A stretch of 64,000 bases of DNA from Magnetospira sp. QH-2 (GCF_000968135.1 NZ_FO538765.1:682001-746000), one strand, 5' to 3'; counted from the first letter of the stretch, positions 26,820 through 36,032 are shown. Program-made: numbers and translations. Notes: generated by a model not told the origin, from the sequence alone.

Positions 26820-28682
26820 ATGGACATCGAACTTCTGGAAATCAGCGACTTCCTGGCGGGTTATCATCCTTTTGACATGTTACCGCGCGAGGTCTTGCGG
26901 GTTTTGCCGGAAAAAATTGAAAGTACCTATGCCCGCCGTGGCAAGGTGATATTGGAAGTGGGGCAGCCCAGCGATTCGCTGTTCGTGGTTCGCACCGGGG
27001 CAGTGGAAACCCATTCCAAGGAAGGTCAGCTTCTGGCTCGTCTCAGTGCCGGTGATGTGTTTGGTGTCCATAGCCTGTTGCGCGACGGCAAAGCCTTGAA
27101 CCGAATCACCGCCATCGAGGACTGCCTGCTCTATATGCTGCCCAAAAAGGAATTCGATCGACTGCGCAGCGAGTTTCCACAGTTTTCCTATTTTTTCGCC
27201 CCGCTAGGGGCAGACCGGTTGCGCGGGGCTCAGGCCCACAGTAACGCCGATTCCGATGATCAACTCAGTTTGATGGCTGTTCGCGTAGAGGAATTGTTGG
27301 CCCGGGACCCGGTGACCATCAAACCAACGGATACGGTCCAGGACGCGGCCATCAAGATGCGCGATAATAACGTTTCCTGCCTGATGGTATGCCAGAACGA
27401 TCAATTGGCCGGAATCTTTACCGACCGGGACTTGCGCAATCGGGTGGTGGCGGGGGGATACGATTTCCGCACCCCTGTCACGGAGGTCATGACACCGGAC
27501 CCGATCACTTTGGAGGCGGAGGGTTTCGCCTTTGATGCGGTTTTGACCATGACCCGGCGCAACATCAGCCATTTGCCGGTGGTGCGTGGGGACCGAGTGA
27601 TCGGCGTGATAACCAACACCAACCTGGTGCGCAAACAAACCATGTCGGCGGTCTATATGGTCGGCGATATCCATAAGCGCACCCAGGCCGAGGAAATCGC
27701 CGAAGTGGTGTCGCAGATTCCGCATTTGCTGGTGCATCTGGTGGAGTCTGGCGCCACAGCCCACAACATCGGTCACATCATTACCAGCATCAGTGATGCG
27801 GCGACCTTGCGCCTGCTGGATCTGGCGGAGCAGAAATTAGGCCCGCCGCCGGTGCCCTATCTGTGGCTGGCCAGTGGCTCTCAGGCCCGCCAGGAACAGA
27901 CCGGGCGGTCCGATCAAGACAATTGTATGATCCTGCATGACGACTATAACGAAGCCGAGCACGGGGCCTATTTCAAGGCTCTTTCCAAGTTCGTTTGCGA
28001 TGGCCTGGATGTCTGCGGCTATATCTATTGTCCCGGCGAGATGATGGCCATGACAGACAAATGGCGGCAGCCTCAAAGAGAGTGGCTGCGCTATTTCAGC
28101 CGCTGGATCGAAGAACCGGAGCCCAAGGCGCTGATGCTGTCGTGTATCTTCTTCGATCTGCGCCCCATTTGGGGGGATCTGAACCTCTATACGGATCTGC
28201 AAGCGATGATCCTGGAAAAGGCCAAGGTCAACAGCATCTTCCTGATGCATATGGTGGCCAATGCACTGACCCATTCACCGCCGGTGGGCTTTTTCCGCAA
28301 TTTCGTGCTGGGTTTCGGTGGCGAGCATAAGAATCAGTTTGACCTCAAGCATACCGGCGTCGTGCCCATTGTCGATATCGCGCGGGTCAATGCCTTGGCC
28401 ATGGGGATCGAGGCGGTGAATACCAATGATCGGCTGGAGCTGGTTCAAGAGGGCGGCGCCATTAGTCCTTCCGGTGCCGCTGATTTGCTGGACGCCTACG
28501 AGTTCATCTCCATTACCCGGCTGCATCATCAGGCAGCCAAGATCAAGGAAGGCGAAAGGGCCGACAACTTTATGTCCCCGGATGATCTGTCTCATTTCGA
28601 GCGTAGTCATCTTCGCGATGCCTTCTCCGTGGTCAAGACGCTTCAAAACGCTATGGCCAGCGCCTATCACATCGGTACATAG
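26820..28682 (+). CDS. cNMP-binding / CBS-pair / DUF294 nucleotidyltransferase-like regulator
   Basis: About 620 residues, soluble. Domains in order: cyclic-nucleotide-binding domain (about 15-130), two CBS domains (about 165-285), the DUF294 nucleotidyltransferase-like domain with GSQARQEQTGRSDQDNCMI (about 350-370), and the DUF294 C-terminal helical domain. Family members resemble GlnD-type nucleotidyltransferases and are thought to act in signal transduction linked to an adjacent acetate-type symporter; the target is not established. I start at the ATG at 26820 (MDIELLEI) because the upstream part of the open frame covers the terminator at 26759-26785. A GTG at 26790 is an alternative. Confidence 0.85.
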   Translation: MDIELLEISDFLAGYHPFDMLPREVLRVLPEKIESTYARRGKVILEVGQPSDSLFVVRTGAVETHSKEGQLLARLSAGDVFGVHSLLRDGKALNRITAIEDCLLYMLPKKEFDRLRSEFPQFSYFFAPLGADRLRGAQAHSNADSDDQLSLMAVRVEELLARDPVTIKPTDTVQDAAIKMRDNNVSCLMVCQNDQLAGIFTDRDLRNRVVAGGYDFRTPVTEVMTPDPITLEAEGFAFDAVLTMTRRNISHLPVVRGDRVIGVITNTNLVRKQTMSAVYMVGDIHKRTQAEEIAEVVSQIPHLLVHLVESGATAHNIGHIITSISDAATLRLLDLAEQKLGPPPVPYLWLASGSQARQEQTGRSDQDNCMILHDDYNEAEHGAYFKALSKFVCDGLDVCGYIYCPGEMMAMTDKWRQPQREWLRYFSRWIEEPEPKALMLSCIFFDLRPIWGDLNLYTDLQAMILEKAKVNSIFLMHMVANALTHSPPVGFFRNFVLGFGGEHKNQFDLKHTGVVPIVDIARVNALAMGIEAVNTNDRLELVQEGGAISPSGAADLLDAYEFISITRLHHQAAKIKEGERADNFMSPDDLSHFERSHLRDAFSVVKTLQNAMASAYHIGT

Positions 28683-28700
28683 GCGACAGGAGACGCACCA

Positions 28701-29387
28701 ATGCTAAGGTTTCTGTGCACCTGGGGCATGCGCCGCGAATGGTTGGCGCACAAGGCTCCGGAAGGTCCGCTCAAGGAGTACTACAAAAGTCCCTGCACCA
28801 ACCCCAAGGTTGACTATCGGGAGGCGGAGTACGTGGCGCTGGATCTGGAAACAACCGGACTCAATGCCAAGGAGCATGAGATCGTCAGCATTGGCTGGGT
28901 GGTGATCCGTAATCAAAGGCTGGTGATGGAAGGAGCGGCCCACCAACTGGTCAGCCCCTCCTCCGGTTTGACCGATGATTCAGCCGCCATACACGGCATT
29001 ACCCATGATGAACTGGAGAAAGCCCCGTCGCTGGAAGCGGGGCTGGCCCGGGTGCTGCCCATCCTGGCCGGGCGGGTCTTGGTGGCCCACCATGCCAAGA
29101 TCGAGTGGAAGTTCCTGAACGCGGCCTGCCGCAAGGTCTATGGCGCGTCGTTCGAGATCCCGACAGTAGATACCATGCATTTGGAACAAAAGGCCTTCCG
29201 CAGACGCAATCAGGAAGCAAAAAGAGGTGATCTGCGGCTGGACAAAGTGCGGCAAGCCTATAATCTACCGCGCTATCGGGCCCATAATGCCCTGATCGAT
29301 GCAATTGCCTGCGGTGAATTGTTTTTGGCCCAGGCCGCGAAACGCTCCATGGGCAAGCGCAAGCCGCTCAAGGATTTCATGATCTAA
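28701..29387 (+). CDS. 3'-5' exonuclease, DnaQ/epsilon-like (DEDDh)
   Basis: 228 residues with the exonuclease fold. ExoI is VALDLETTGL (Asp and Glu metal ligands), ExoII lies around VAHHAKIEWKFLN, and ExoIII is YRAHNALIDAIACGELF with the H...D pair of DEDDh enzymes. This stand-alone form is not the replicative epsilon subunit, which is usually in another context. Homologues regularly follow the DUF294 gene next to SSS symporters, as here (18-bp gap). It probably acts on single-stranded DNA or RNA ends; the substrate is unknown. Confidence 0.88.
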   Translation: MLRFLCTWGMRREWLAHKAPEGPLKEYYKSPCTNPKVDYREAEYVALDLETTGLNAKEHEIVSIGWVVIRNQRLVMEGAAHQLVSPSSGLTDDSAAIHGITHDELEKAPSLEAGLARVLPILAGRVLVAHHAKIEWKFLNAACRKVYGASFEIPTVDTMHLEQKAFRRRNQEAKRGDLRLDKVRQAYNLPRYRAHNALIDAIACGELFLAQAAKRSMGKRKPLKDFMI

Positions 29388-29399
29388 GGAATTCCCGCC

Positions 29400-29918
29400 A
29401 TGTACCACCTGCTTACGGTCCTCGGCGTTACTTTCGGGGTCGTTGTTCTCGTCTGGTCGTTCTTTAAGATCATTCGCCGCAAACCGCCCCGTTATGTCTT
29501 GCCGCTCGTGGCCGGGGCAACGGCGCTGTTTTATTCCATTTGGGATGAATACACTTGGTATGACCGAACGGTTGCCAAGCTGCCGGGGCATATCCAAGTG
29601 GTCGAGTCCTTCGAAACCACCGGCTTTTGGCAGCCCTGGACCTACTACAAACCGCGGATCAATCGGTTTCTCGCCCTGGATAAAGCACAGACTCGACGAA
29701 ACGAAAAACTCCCAGGTTTGGTCATGACGGAAGTTATTCTCGTCAAAAAGCTGGAGGCCACGCGGATCGTCAACCAATTGGTGGATTGCCGCAAAGCGCA
29801 ATTCATGGATATCGCCGTGTCCACCTCGTTCGATCCCGATGGCCGTCCGACCAACCCGGAATGGCGAGCCATCGAACCGGACAACTCCTTGTTTCTGGCT
29901 GCCTGCGCAACAAAATGA
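29400..29918 (+). CDS. Uncharacterised membrane-anchored protein (172 aa)
   Basis: I do not recognise this family. Two hydrophobic segments near the N-terminus (about 4-24 and 33-47) are followed by a soluble domain of ~120 residues with several aromatic residues (WDEYTWYDR, FWQPWTYYKPRINRF). A single cysteine sits in DCRKAQF, and another lies near the end (AACATK). It starts 12 bp after the exonuclease gene and 42 bp before the next gene, so it probably belongs to the same transcript. Its soluble part would face the periplasm if the two helices form a hairpin with both ends outside; that topology is a guess. Confidence 0.7.
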   Translation: MYHLLTVLGVTFGVVVLVWSFFKIIRRKPPRYVLPLVAGATALFYSIWDEYTWYDRTVAKLPGHIQVVESFETTGFWQPWTYYKPRINRFLALDKAQTRRNEKLPGLVMTEVILVKKLEATRIVNQLVDCRKAQFMDIAVSTSFDPDGRPTNPEWRAIEPDNSLFLAACATK

Positions 29919-29960
29919 TCGCTGATTGATCTCTGGGTGTTCATAGGGCACCTTTAGGTT

Positions 29961-31244
29961 ATGACAGATGAAACGCCCGCCCTGATCATTGATGAACATA
30001 CCGGCGCCCAGCCTTGGGAACATCCCGATGCCATGTGGCGCAAGGTCGAGAGGCTTCGACTGATGCGCATGCGCCGGGTGACCGGGCACCGCGTTCTACC
30101 ATTTCTACAAAAACTGGATGATCCGGCATCAAGGAAGCTGGCCGGAAAACACCTGGCTGATTTGGAAGTCGATGCCAAATTGATGGAAGTGGCCCTAAGG
30201 CTTACCGACCAAACGTTGGCGGATGGGGGGCTCATTTTCCAGAATGCCGGACAGGATCTACCCTTTGACAATGGGGAACCCCAGGGGCCGCTGGGCGCCT
30301 GCGGCATGACCTGGGCCGAGGTGAAGCACCACTATTTGCATTTGTTGACCCAAATGATCGTCACCGAAGGCCAGAGTCACCATAAAATCAAGGTGAAGGG
30401 GATCCTGGAGCAACGGTTGGCGGCATTGGCTATTACCGATCTATCCCAATTGCCAAGGCTGCGCCAGATGGCCCGCTTCCATCCGGTCGCCCTGTCGGAA
30501 ATGAACCACGGGTTGCATGGGCATCTGGAAAAGATCCTGGATCAGGAGGAATGGCTGATCGACGCCCTGTTGAAACTGCATCCCATCGGCTTCTTGCAGG
30601 CCCTGCGCAAAGGGCTGGGGAACTACTTTGACCGGTTATTCGTCTGGAGCCCGGAGTTTCTCGAAGCCGTCGCCGAAGGGCTGGACCACAAGGCCAAGAT
30701 CATCGCCATGGGCGAACATCTGTTGTTAATCGAGGACCCGGAGGTGGTCCGGGCGTTCGGTTCCTGGGCCATGCGTGAATTGCCGCTACCGCCGGAAAAG
30801 ACCTCATCCAAGAAGAAAAAGAAGAAGAGAAAACGCAAGCCACCGGTGGAAACCCGCATAGCCCAGGTCAAGGCGGTCCTGGGCAGGAAGTTCGATATCT
30901 TCCTTTCCTGTACCCCCGGGGTGATCCGCGAGGCGGGGCACTGGACCAATGATCAATTGGCGCGCATTACCGACTACCTGCCGCATATGAATTCACATGT
31001 GCTGGAAGCCTTGATGCCTTTGCCGTTCGATCAGCGCATCGGTCTCATCGAGGGGCTTTGGTATAAGTTGGGGCGAGACTACGTGGAAAGCCATATGAAG
31101 ACCCCGCCCGGAACGGCGGTTATTGAGCGAGTGGTCAAGAAACTCATTACCATGAATGAGCGCGGATCAGCGCCCACTGACTTGAAGAGTGTTCTCAAAA
31201 GCTCGGATCTGTTTGACGACTGTATGGGAGCGTTTCTCAAGTAG
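29961..31244 (+). CDS. Uncharacterised cytoplasmic protein with lysine-rich linker (427 aa)
   Basis: Not recognised. The protein looks soluble and mostly helical, with many His/Leu/Glu residues. A highly basic stretch of Lys/Arg at about residues 277-293 (SSKKKKKKRKRKPP) separates an N-terminal ~275-residue part from a C-terminal ~130-residue part. No catalytic motif or metal site stands out. It is the last gene in the run starting at 28701 and ends at a hairpin shared with the convergent AEC transporter gene. Confidence 0.72.
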   Translation: MTDETPALIIDEHTGAQPWEHPDAMWRKVERLRLMRMRRVTGHRVLPFLQKLDDPASRKLAGKHLADLEVDAKLMEVALRLTDQTLADGGLIFQNAGQDLPFDNGEPQGPLGACGMTWAEVKHHYLHLLTQMIVTEGQSHHKIKVKGILEQRLAALAITDLSQLPRLRQMARFHPVALSEMNHGLHGHLEKILDQEEWLIDALLKLHPIGFLQALRKGLGNYFDRLFVWSPEFLEAVAEGLDHKAKIIAMGEHLLLIEDPEVVRAFGSWAMRELPLPPEKTSSKKKKKKRKRKPPVETRIAQVKAVLGRKFDIFLSCTPGVIREAGHWTNDQLARITDYLPHMNSHVLEALMPLPFDQRIGLIEGLWYKLGRDYVESHMKTPPGTAVIERVVKKLITMNERGSAPTDLKSVLKSSDLFDDCMGAFLK

Positions 31245-31258
31245 CCCCGCAGGGGCTT
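31243..31258. terminator. Bidirectional hairpin between convergent genes
   Basis: AGCCCC (31243-31248), loop GCA, GGGGCT (31252-31257). It lies in the 16-bp gap between the convergent stop codons at 31244 and 31261 and overlaps the first of them. T-runs are short on both sides, so strength is uncertain. Confidence 0.45.
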
Positions 31259-31260
31259 GG

Positions 31261-32193
31261 TCAGCGCAAGAGGGGCAGCAATACCGCAAGGGAAACCACG
31301 GAGAGAACCGTGGTGACCAGAATGCCCGCCGAGGAGCGTTCCACGAACAAATTGTATTTCTGCGCAATCACAAACACCGTCGCACCGGTGGGAAGGGCGG
31401 CCTGCAATATCAAGACGGCGGCCCAGTCGGCGCGCACCGGGAGCAGATGATAGGCCAGAACCCAGGTCACCGCCGGTTGGACCAGCAGCTTCAACAAGGC
31501 AATAATGCCAACGGCCCCCAAATTGCCGCGAACCGGGCAACCTACCAGGAAAAGACCGATGGCAAACAGGGCACAGGGCCCGGCGGCGGATCCGAGGATT
31601 TCGCAATAGGTGTCCACCGGCGCAGGCAAATCCCACCCGGTGAAAGCCCAGGCTAGACCGATGAGGGGGGACATAAGAATAGGGCTGCGGATCAAGGCTT
31701 TTCCCACGTCCACCAAGACCCCGCCCAGGCGTTCGCGGACACTCAGGTCGATCTCGACCATGGCCTGCCCCAGACCCACAAACAGCGCCATTTGCACCAC
31801 GACGATGACAATGGCCGGTGTGGCTGCCTGCTCCCCAAAAGCGATGAGGGCCAGGGGAATGCCCATGTATCCGGTATTGCCCCAAACGGCGGTCAGACCG
31901 AATAGGCCCGCCGTGCCCAATCGATCGCGGTACAGGTATCGCGAAAGCAAAACCGATGGCAGGAATACCGCCATGGCCCCGCCCAGGTAGGCGGCGATGA
32001 ACGGCCCATCGAGGATTTCCACTGGATCGACCCGCGCCATGGCCCGAAACAGCAAGGCAGGCAGGGCGACAGCATAGACAAACCGATTGAGAGCGGCGCT
32101 GCTCTCGTCACCGAGGATTCTAAAATGTCCGGTCAGGTATCCCGTAAGGATGATGCCGAATACGGGCAGGACAATCGTAACAATGGATTCCAT
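31261..32193 (-). CDS. AEC-family (auxin efflux carrier-like) transporter
   Basis: 310-residue membrane protein with about ten helices in two inverted halves of five, as in AEC permeases. The N-terminus (IVLPVFGIILTGYLTGHFRILGDESSAALNRFVYAVALPALLF) is typical of the family. The second half contains IALLKLLVQPAVTWVLAY. Bacterial members carry malate, malonate or other carboxylates; the substrate here is unknown. I chose the ATG at 32193 (MESIVTIVLP) since hydrophobic sequence starts there. An ATG at 32220 would add nine polar residues. Confidence 0.87.
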   Translation of the reverse strand: MESIVTIVLPVFGIILTGYLTGHFRILGDESSAALNRFVYAVALPALLFRAMARVDPVEILDGPFIAAYLGGAMAVFLPSVLLSRYLYRDRLGTAGLFGLTAVWGNTGYMGIPLALIAFGEQAATPAIVIVVVQMALFVGLGQAMVEIDLSVRERLGGVLVDVGKALIRSPILMSPLIGLAWAFTGWDLPAPVDTYCEILGSAAGPCALFAIGLFLVGCPVRGNLGAVGIIALLKLLVQPAVTWVLAYHLLPVRADWAAVLILQAALPTGATVFVIAQKYNLFVERSSAGILVTTVLSVVSLAVLLPLLR

Positions 32194-32307
32194 GGCCGGA
32201 TGGTAACGGGTTCGCGCCATGAAAAACAGGGAGAGAAAAGAAAAAGCATGTTTGTGACGCTCATCACGGTGGTGCTGGGTGATGTATGGTATCCACCGTT
32301 TTCTATT

Positions 32308-32361
32308 GATTCCAATGGGGCCGCGCCTGTCCAATGAGTCTGATTGGACCCGACACGCGCG
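32308..32361 (-). repeat. Degenerate copy of the 105-bp palindromic repeat family
   Basis: Reads on the plus strand like the right half of the 47460-47564 element: GATTCCAAT, CGCGC, then a GTCC...GATTGGACCC palindrome ending GACACGCGC. Several substitutions are present. It lies just upstream of the histidine kinase start; an apparent start at 32344 lies inside this repeat. Confidence 0.65.
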
Positions 32362-32391
32362 AGGCGCATCGCAGGGAATGGGAAGAGATCG

Positions 32392-35349
32392 ATGTCGGCG
32401 CGATCACAATTGTCAGAGCTGAAGAAAGGCTGGGTGGCCTGGGTAATCCTGGTCTTTCTGATTATTGGCGGAGTCATGTTGGGGCTGCTTTATCAGGTGA
32501 GCCAGCATACCGCCAAAATCGAAACCTTGATCACCGTGCACGAGCGCAAACCGCAGGAAAAAGGCCTGGCCCTGGAGCAACTGGTGAGGCAGTTGGGTTA
32601 TGGCGGTTTCATCCATCACTTCAAAAACCATGTATTGCGCCGAGATCCAGCCAAGGCCTTTCTGGTTGCCCAGCGGCTCAAGGAGGTGGATCAGGCCATC
32701 AATAAGCTAAGCCAATTGGATCTGAATGGTGGAGAACGGGAAGCCTTGACCACGGTGATGCGGACCGTGGCGCAGTATCGGGCCGCTTTCCAAAGAGCCC
32801 GTGCCATGATCGATGAGGGATATCTGGTCACCGAGATTGATGCCGCCGTCAAGGTGGATGACGGCCCGGCCTTGGAGGCCTTGGGCTATCTCGAGCGGTC
32901 TTGGGTCACATCCCGCTCCCAGGCGGCGGAATTCTATAGCGAGTATCAGGCCGAGGCGAATATCCTGCTGTGGCTGCAGATCGCCATTTTCATGCTGTTT
33001 TTTCTTGGAACGCTGGTGGCCATCTATGTCATCGGGCGGTTTCTTCGTCAGGCAGGCGAACGGGCAACACGCCTAAGCCAGATCATGGACAATGCGGTGG
33101 ATGGGATCATCACCATTGATGCCGAAGGATCTATTCAGTCCTTCAATGGGGCTGCAGAGAGTCTGTTTGGTTACGAGGCCTTCGAAACACTGGGCAAGAA
33201 TGTCAAAATGCTGATGCCCGAGCCATTCGCCGGGCGCCATGACGGCTATTTGAAAAACTATCTCACCGGCGGGACAGCGCAGATTATTGGCGTCGGTCGG
33301 GAAGTCATTGGGCTACGCAAGGACGGCAGCACCTTTCCCATGGACCTATCGGTCAGCGAAGCAACGGTGGAAGGGCGCAAGATCTTCACGGGCATCACGC
33401 GCGATTTGAGCCTGCAAAAGAGGGCGACCGCCCAATTCCGACTGAGCCATCAAGTCATTGACGCTTCCCCCGATCCGATTGCGGTGATCTCCGCCGACCA
33501 CCGGGTGGTTCAAGTGAACAACGCCTTCAGCAGCCTGTTCAACGTGGTCAACGCCCCCAAGCGCGATCTGTTCCTGCCGGAAGTGATGGGGCAGGACTTG
33601 TATGAAGCCTCCATCAAGAAAGAGATTGATCGCTGTTTCAACGGCGAAGAAATCTATTCTGAACTGGAGATTGTCGCCCAGAACGGTCAAGACCATCATT
33701 ATACGGTTCGATACCTGCCGCTTCAGGATGAGTCTGGTGACGTGTTGCAAGTGGTTTATGTGGCCCAGGATGTCACCGAGCTCAAGAGCAGCGAAGAAGC
33801 CTTGCGCCGGACCTTGACCCGATTTGATTTGGCGACCCAGTCGGGAGGCATCGGAGTTTGGGATTGGGATATCATCGCCAATCACCTGGATTGGGACGAC
33901 GAGATGTACCGGATCTACGGTCAGCAAAGACCGGAGAACGAGGAACCCTACGAGACTTGGGAAAAAGCCTTGCATCCGGACGATCTCGAAATGGCCAAAG
34001 CCGACATCAACGCGGCCCTGGCTGGCGAATGCAATTTCCAGTCGGAGTTTAGAATCGTACGGCCTGATGGCGAAGTCCGGGTGATCGTTGCCTCAGGGGT
34101 CCTGGTCCGCGACACCGAGGGCAATCCGGCTAATATGTCCGGGGTGAATATCGACATCACCGAAAAGAAGATGCAGGAACAAGAGATCAACAGGGCCCGG
34201 GAGGCGGCGGAGCAGGCCAACCGCGCCAAATCCGATTTCCTGTCTTCCATGAGCCATGAACTGCGGACGCCGCTGAACGCCATCCTTGGATTTGCCCAGT
34301 TGCTCTCCACCAGCAAGAAAAACCCGCTGAACGACCGGCAAAAAGGACAAGCCAAGCAGATCATCAAGGGTGGCGAATACCTGCTGACCCTGATCAACGA
34401 GGTCTTGGACCTGGCCAAGATCGAGGCTGGCAAGCTGACCATGTCATTGGAACCGGTGCATACGGATTCATTTATGTATGACTGTCTCTCCTTTACCCAG
34501 ACTCTGGCCGCCAAGCGACAAATTCGTATCCATGATCGTAGCGAAGGTGGCGATCACGTGATCTGGGCTGATCATACAAGGGTCAAACAGGCGGTGTTGA
34601 ATCTGTTGTCCAATGCGGTCAAGTACAACAAAGAGGGCGGCACAATCTGGGTAGACGTTGGTGCGATCTCCCCTGGCCTGTTACGGATCAAGGTAACCGA
34701 CACGGGCCCCGGGATTGCGGTGGAGAAACAGACGGATATGTTCCGGCCCTTCAATCGCCTTGGTGCCGAGACCACCGATGTGGAGGGCACGGGTATCGGG
34801 CTGGTGCTGACCAAAAAGCTGGTGGAGGAAATGGGCGGACGCATCGGTTTCGAAAGCACCATCGGCGAAGGCTGCGCATTTTGGATCGATCTGCCCATTG
34901 CGGCGGGCGAATTGCCGAAACACCCCTGCATGCCCCATATCCCGGAAGGCCTGCCCACCGAAATCTGCCCCAAGGGCCGGGTGGTGCTCTACGTGGAGGA
35001 CAATCCTGCGAACCTGGAATTCATGGAAGACTTCATGGCGGATCTGCCTGACTATTCCCTGATCTCCACCCATACCGCTGAATTGGGCTTGGCCATGGCC
35101 GAAGAGCAACTGCCGGACGTCATCATCCTTGATGTCAATCTGCCCGGCATGGATGGCACCGAGGCGGTACGCCACTTAAAGCGTAGCAAAAAAACCGCCC
35201 ATATCCCCGTGCTGGCTCTGAGCGCCGATGCCATGCCCTCGTCGATCCGAAATGGCAAGGAAGCCGGATTCGACGAGTATCTGACCAAGCCGGTGGATAT
35301 CAATGTGCTCTACACACTCCTCAACAAGGTAACCAAAGAACTGGCCTGA
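32392..35349 (+). CDS. Hybrid sensor histidine kinase with three PAS domains and a receiver
   Basis: About 985 residues. Two membrane helices (about 14-35 and 190-215) bracket a periplasmic sensor region of ~155 residues. Three PAS domains follow (about 228-337, 347-467 and 473-590; the first has FGYEAFETLGKNVKMLMPEP). Then come HisKA with phospho-acceptor His622 in SSMSHELRTPLN, HATPase with N-box LLSNAVKYN and GTGIGLVLTKKL, and a receiver with acceptor Asp914 (ILDVNLPGMDG). No separate response regulator lies beside it. I place the start at the ATG at 32392, preceded by GGGAAGAG. An upstream start at 32344 would read through an intergenic repeat. The signal is unknown. Confidence 0.93.
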   Translation: MSARSQLSELKKGWVAWVILVFLIIGGVMLGLLYQVSQHTAKIETLITVHERKPQEKGLALEQLVRQLGYGGFIHHFKNHVLRRDPAKAFLVAQRLKEVDQAINKLSQLDLNGGEREALTTVMRTVAQYRAAFQRARAMIDEGYLVTEIDAAVKVDDGPALEALGYLERSWVTSRSQAAEFYSEYQAEANILLWLQIAIFMLFFLGTLVAIYVIGRFLRQAGERATRLSQIMDNAVDGIITIDAEGSIQSFNGAAESLFGYEAFETLGKNVKMLMPEPFAGRHDGYLKNYLTGGTAQIIGVGREVIGLRKDGSTFPMDLSVSEATVEGRKIFTGITRDLSLQKRATAQFRLSHQVIDASPDPIAVISADHRVVQVNNAFSSLFNVVNAPKRDLFLPEVMGQDLYEASIKKEIDRCFNGEEIYSELEIVAQNGQDHHYTVRYLPLQDESGDVLQVVYVAQDVTELKSSEEALRRTLTRFDLATQSGGIGVWDWDIIANHLDWDDEMYRIYGQQRPENEEPYETWEKALHPDDLEMAKADINAALAGECNFQSEFRIVRPDGEVRVIVASGVLVRDTEGNPANMSGVNIDITEKKMQEQEINRAREAAEQANRAKSDFLSSMSHELRTPLNAILGFAQLLSTSKKNPLNDRQKGQAKQIIKGGEYLLTLINEVLDLAKIEAGKLTMSLEPVHTDSFMYDCLSFTQTLAAKRQIRIHDRSEGGDHVIWADHTRVKQAVLNLLSNAVKYNKEGGTIWVDVGAISPGLLRIKVTDTGPGIAVEKQTDMFRPFNRLGAETTDVEGTGIGLVLTKKLVEEMGGRIGFESTIGEGCAFWIDLPIAAGELPKHPCMPHIPEGLPTEICPKGRVVLYVEDNPANLEFMEDFMADLPDYSLISTHTAELGLAMAEEQLPDVIILDVNLPGMDGTEAVRHLKRSKKTAHIPVLALSADAMPSSIRNGKEAGFDEYLTKPVDINVLYTLLNKVTKELA

Positions 35350-35388
35350 CCCGGGACACGCCCCCGGGACACGCCCCCGGGACACGCC
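35350..35388. repeat. Three perfect tandem copies of a 13-bp sequence
   Basis: CCCGGGACACGCC is repeated three times exactly (35350-35362, 35363-35375, 35376-35388). It starts at the last base of the kinase stop codon and stops 12 bp before the end of the convergent GST gene. Each unit contains a CCCGGG palindrome. GGGACACGC resembles the GACACGC arm of the dispersed repeat family. Confidence 0.9.
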
Positions 35389-35399
35389 AACGACTTGAT

Positions 35400-36032
35400 C
35401 TATGGCATTTCTGGAACCTGCAATCCCTTTTGCACCGCCGGGCGCGCCTTCAGGGTCTTGGCCCAGGCCTCCACCGCCGGGAAGTCGGCCAGGTCCACCC
35501 CATGGAACTCGTGGCGCAGGGTCCAGGGCAGAGTGGCGATATCGGCGATGGTATAGGTTTCCCCGGCCAGATAGGCGCTGTTGCTCAGGTGCCGGTCGAG
35601 CACCCCATAGAGGCGAACCGTCTCATCGTGATAGCGGGTCTTGGCGTAAGGCACGTCTTCCTTGGCGAATTTAAGAAAGTGGTTGGCTTGACCAAGCATG
35701 GGTCCAAAGCCTCCCATCTGCCACATCAGCCATTGCAGGACTGTATAGCGCGCTTCGCCTTCGGGGGGCAGCAAGTCGTCGCGACCGCATTTCTCCGCCA
35801 GGTAAATAAGAATGGCACCACTCTCGAACAGGGAGAGAGGCTGGCCGCCGGGGCCGTCGGAATCGATGATGGCGGGGATTTTATTGTTGGGGCTGATCTT
35901 CAGGAAGTCCGGCTTGAACTGGTCATTTTTCATGATGTTGATCACATGAACCTGGTAGTCCAGGCCCACCTCCTCCAGCATCACGGAGGCTTTCTTGCCG
36001 TTGGGGGTGGCGAAGGTGTAAAGGTCGATCAT
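35400..36032 (-). CDS. Glutathione S-transferase family protein, YfcG/YghU-like
   Basis: 210 residues, cytoplasmic. The N-terminal thioredoxin-like domain (MIDLYTFATPNGKKASVMLEEVGL...NNKIPAIIDSDG...SLFESGAILIYLAEK) carries the cis-Pro and Glu-Ser glutathione-binding residues. TPNGKK is typical of the Nu-class disulfide-bond oxidoreductases YfcG/YghU, which bind two glutathiones and reduce disulfides. The helical C-terminal domain is complete. The gene overlaps neuC by 4 bp, so it is the last gene of a neuB-neuC-gst transcript; a functional link to sialic acid synthesis is not obvious. Confidence 0.88.
   Translation of the reverse strand: MIDLYTFATPNGKKASVMLEEVGLDYQVHVINIMKNDQFKPDFLKISPNNKIPAIIDSDGPGGQPLSLFESGAILIYLAEKCGRDDLLPPEGEARYTVLQWLMWQMGGFGPMLGQANHFLKFAKEDVPYAKTRYHDETVRLYGVLDRHLSNSAYLAGETYTIADIATLPWTLRHEFHGVDLADFPAVEAWAKTLKARPAVQKGLQVPEMP

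Noticed and set aside
35350-35388. Possible short CRISPR-like array
   Set aside because: Units of 13 bp are directly adjacent with no spacers and no cas genes are nearby.
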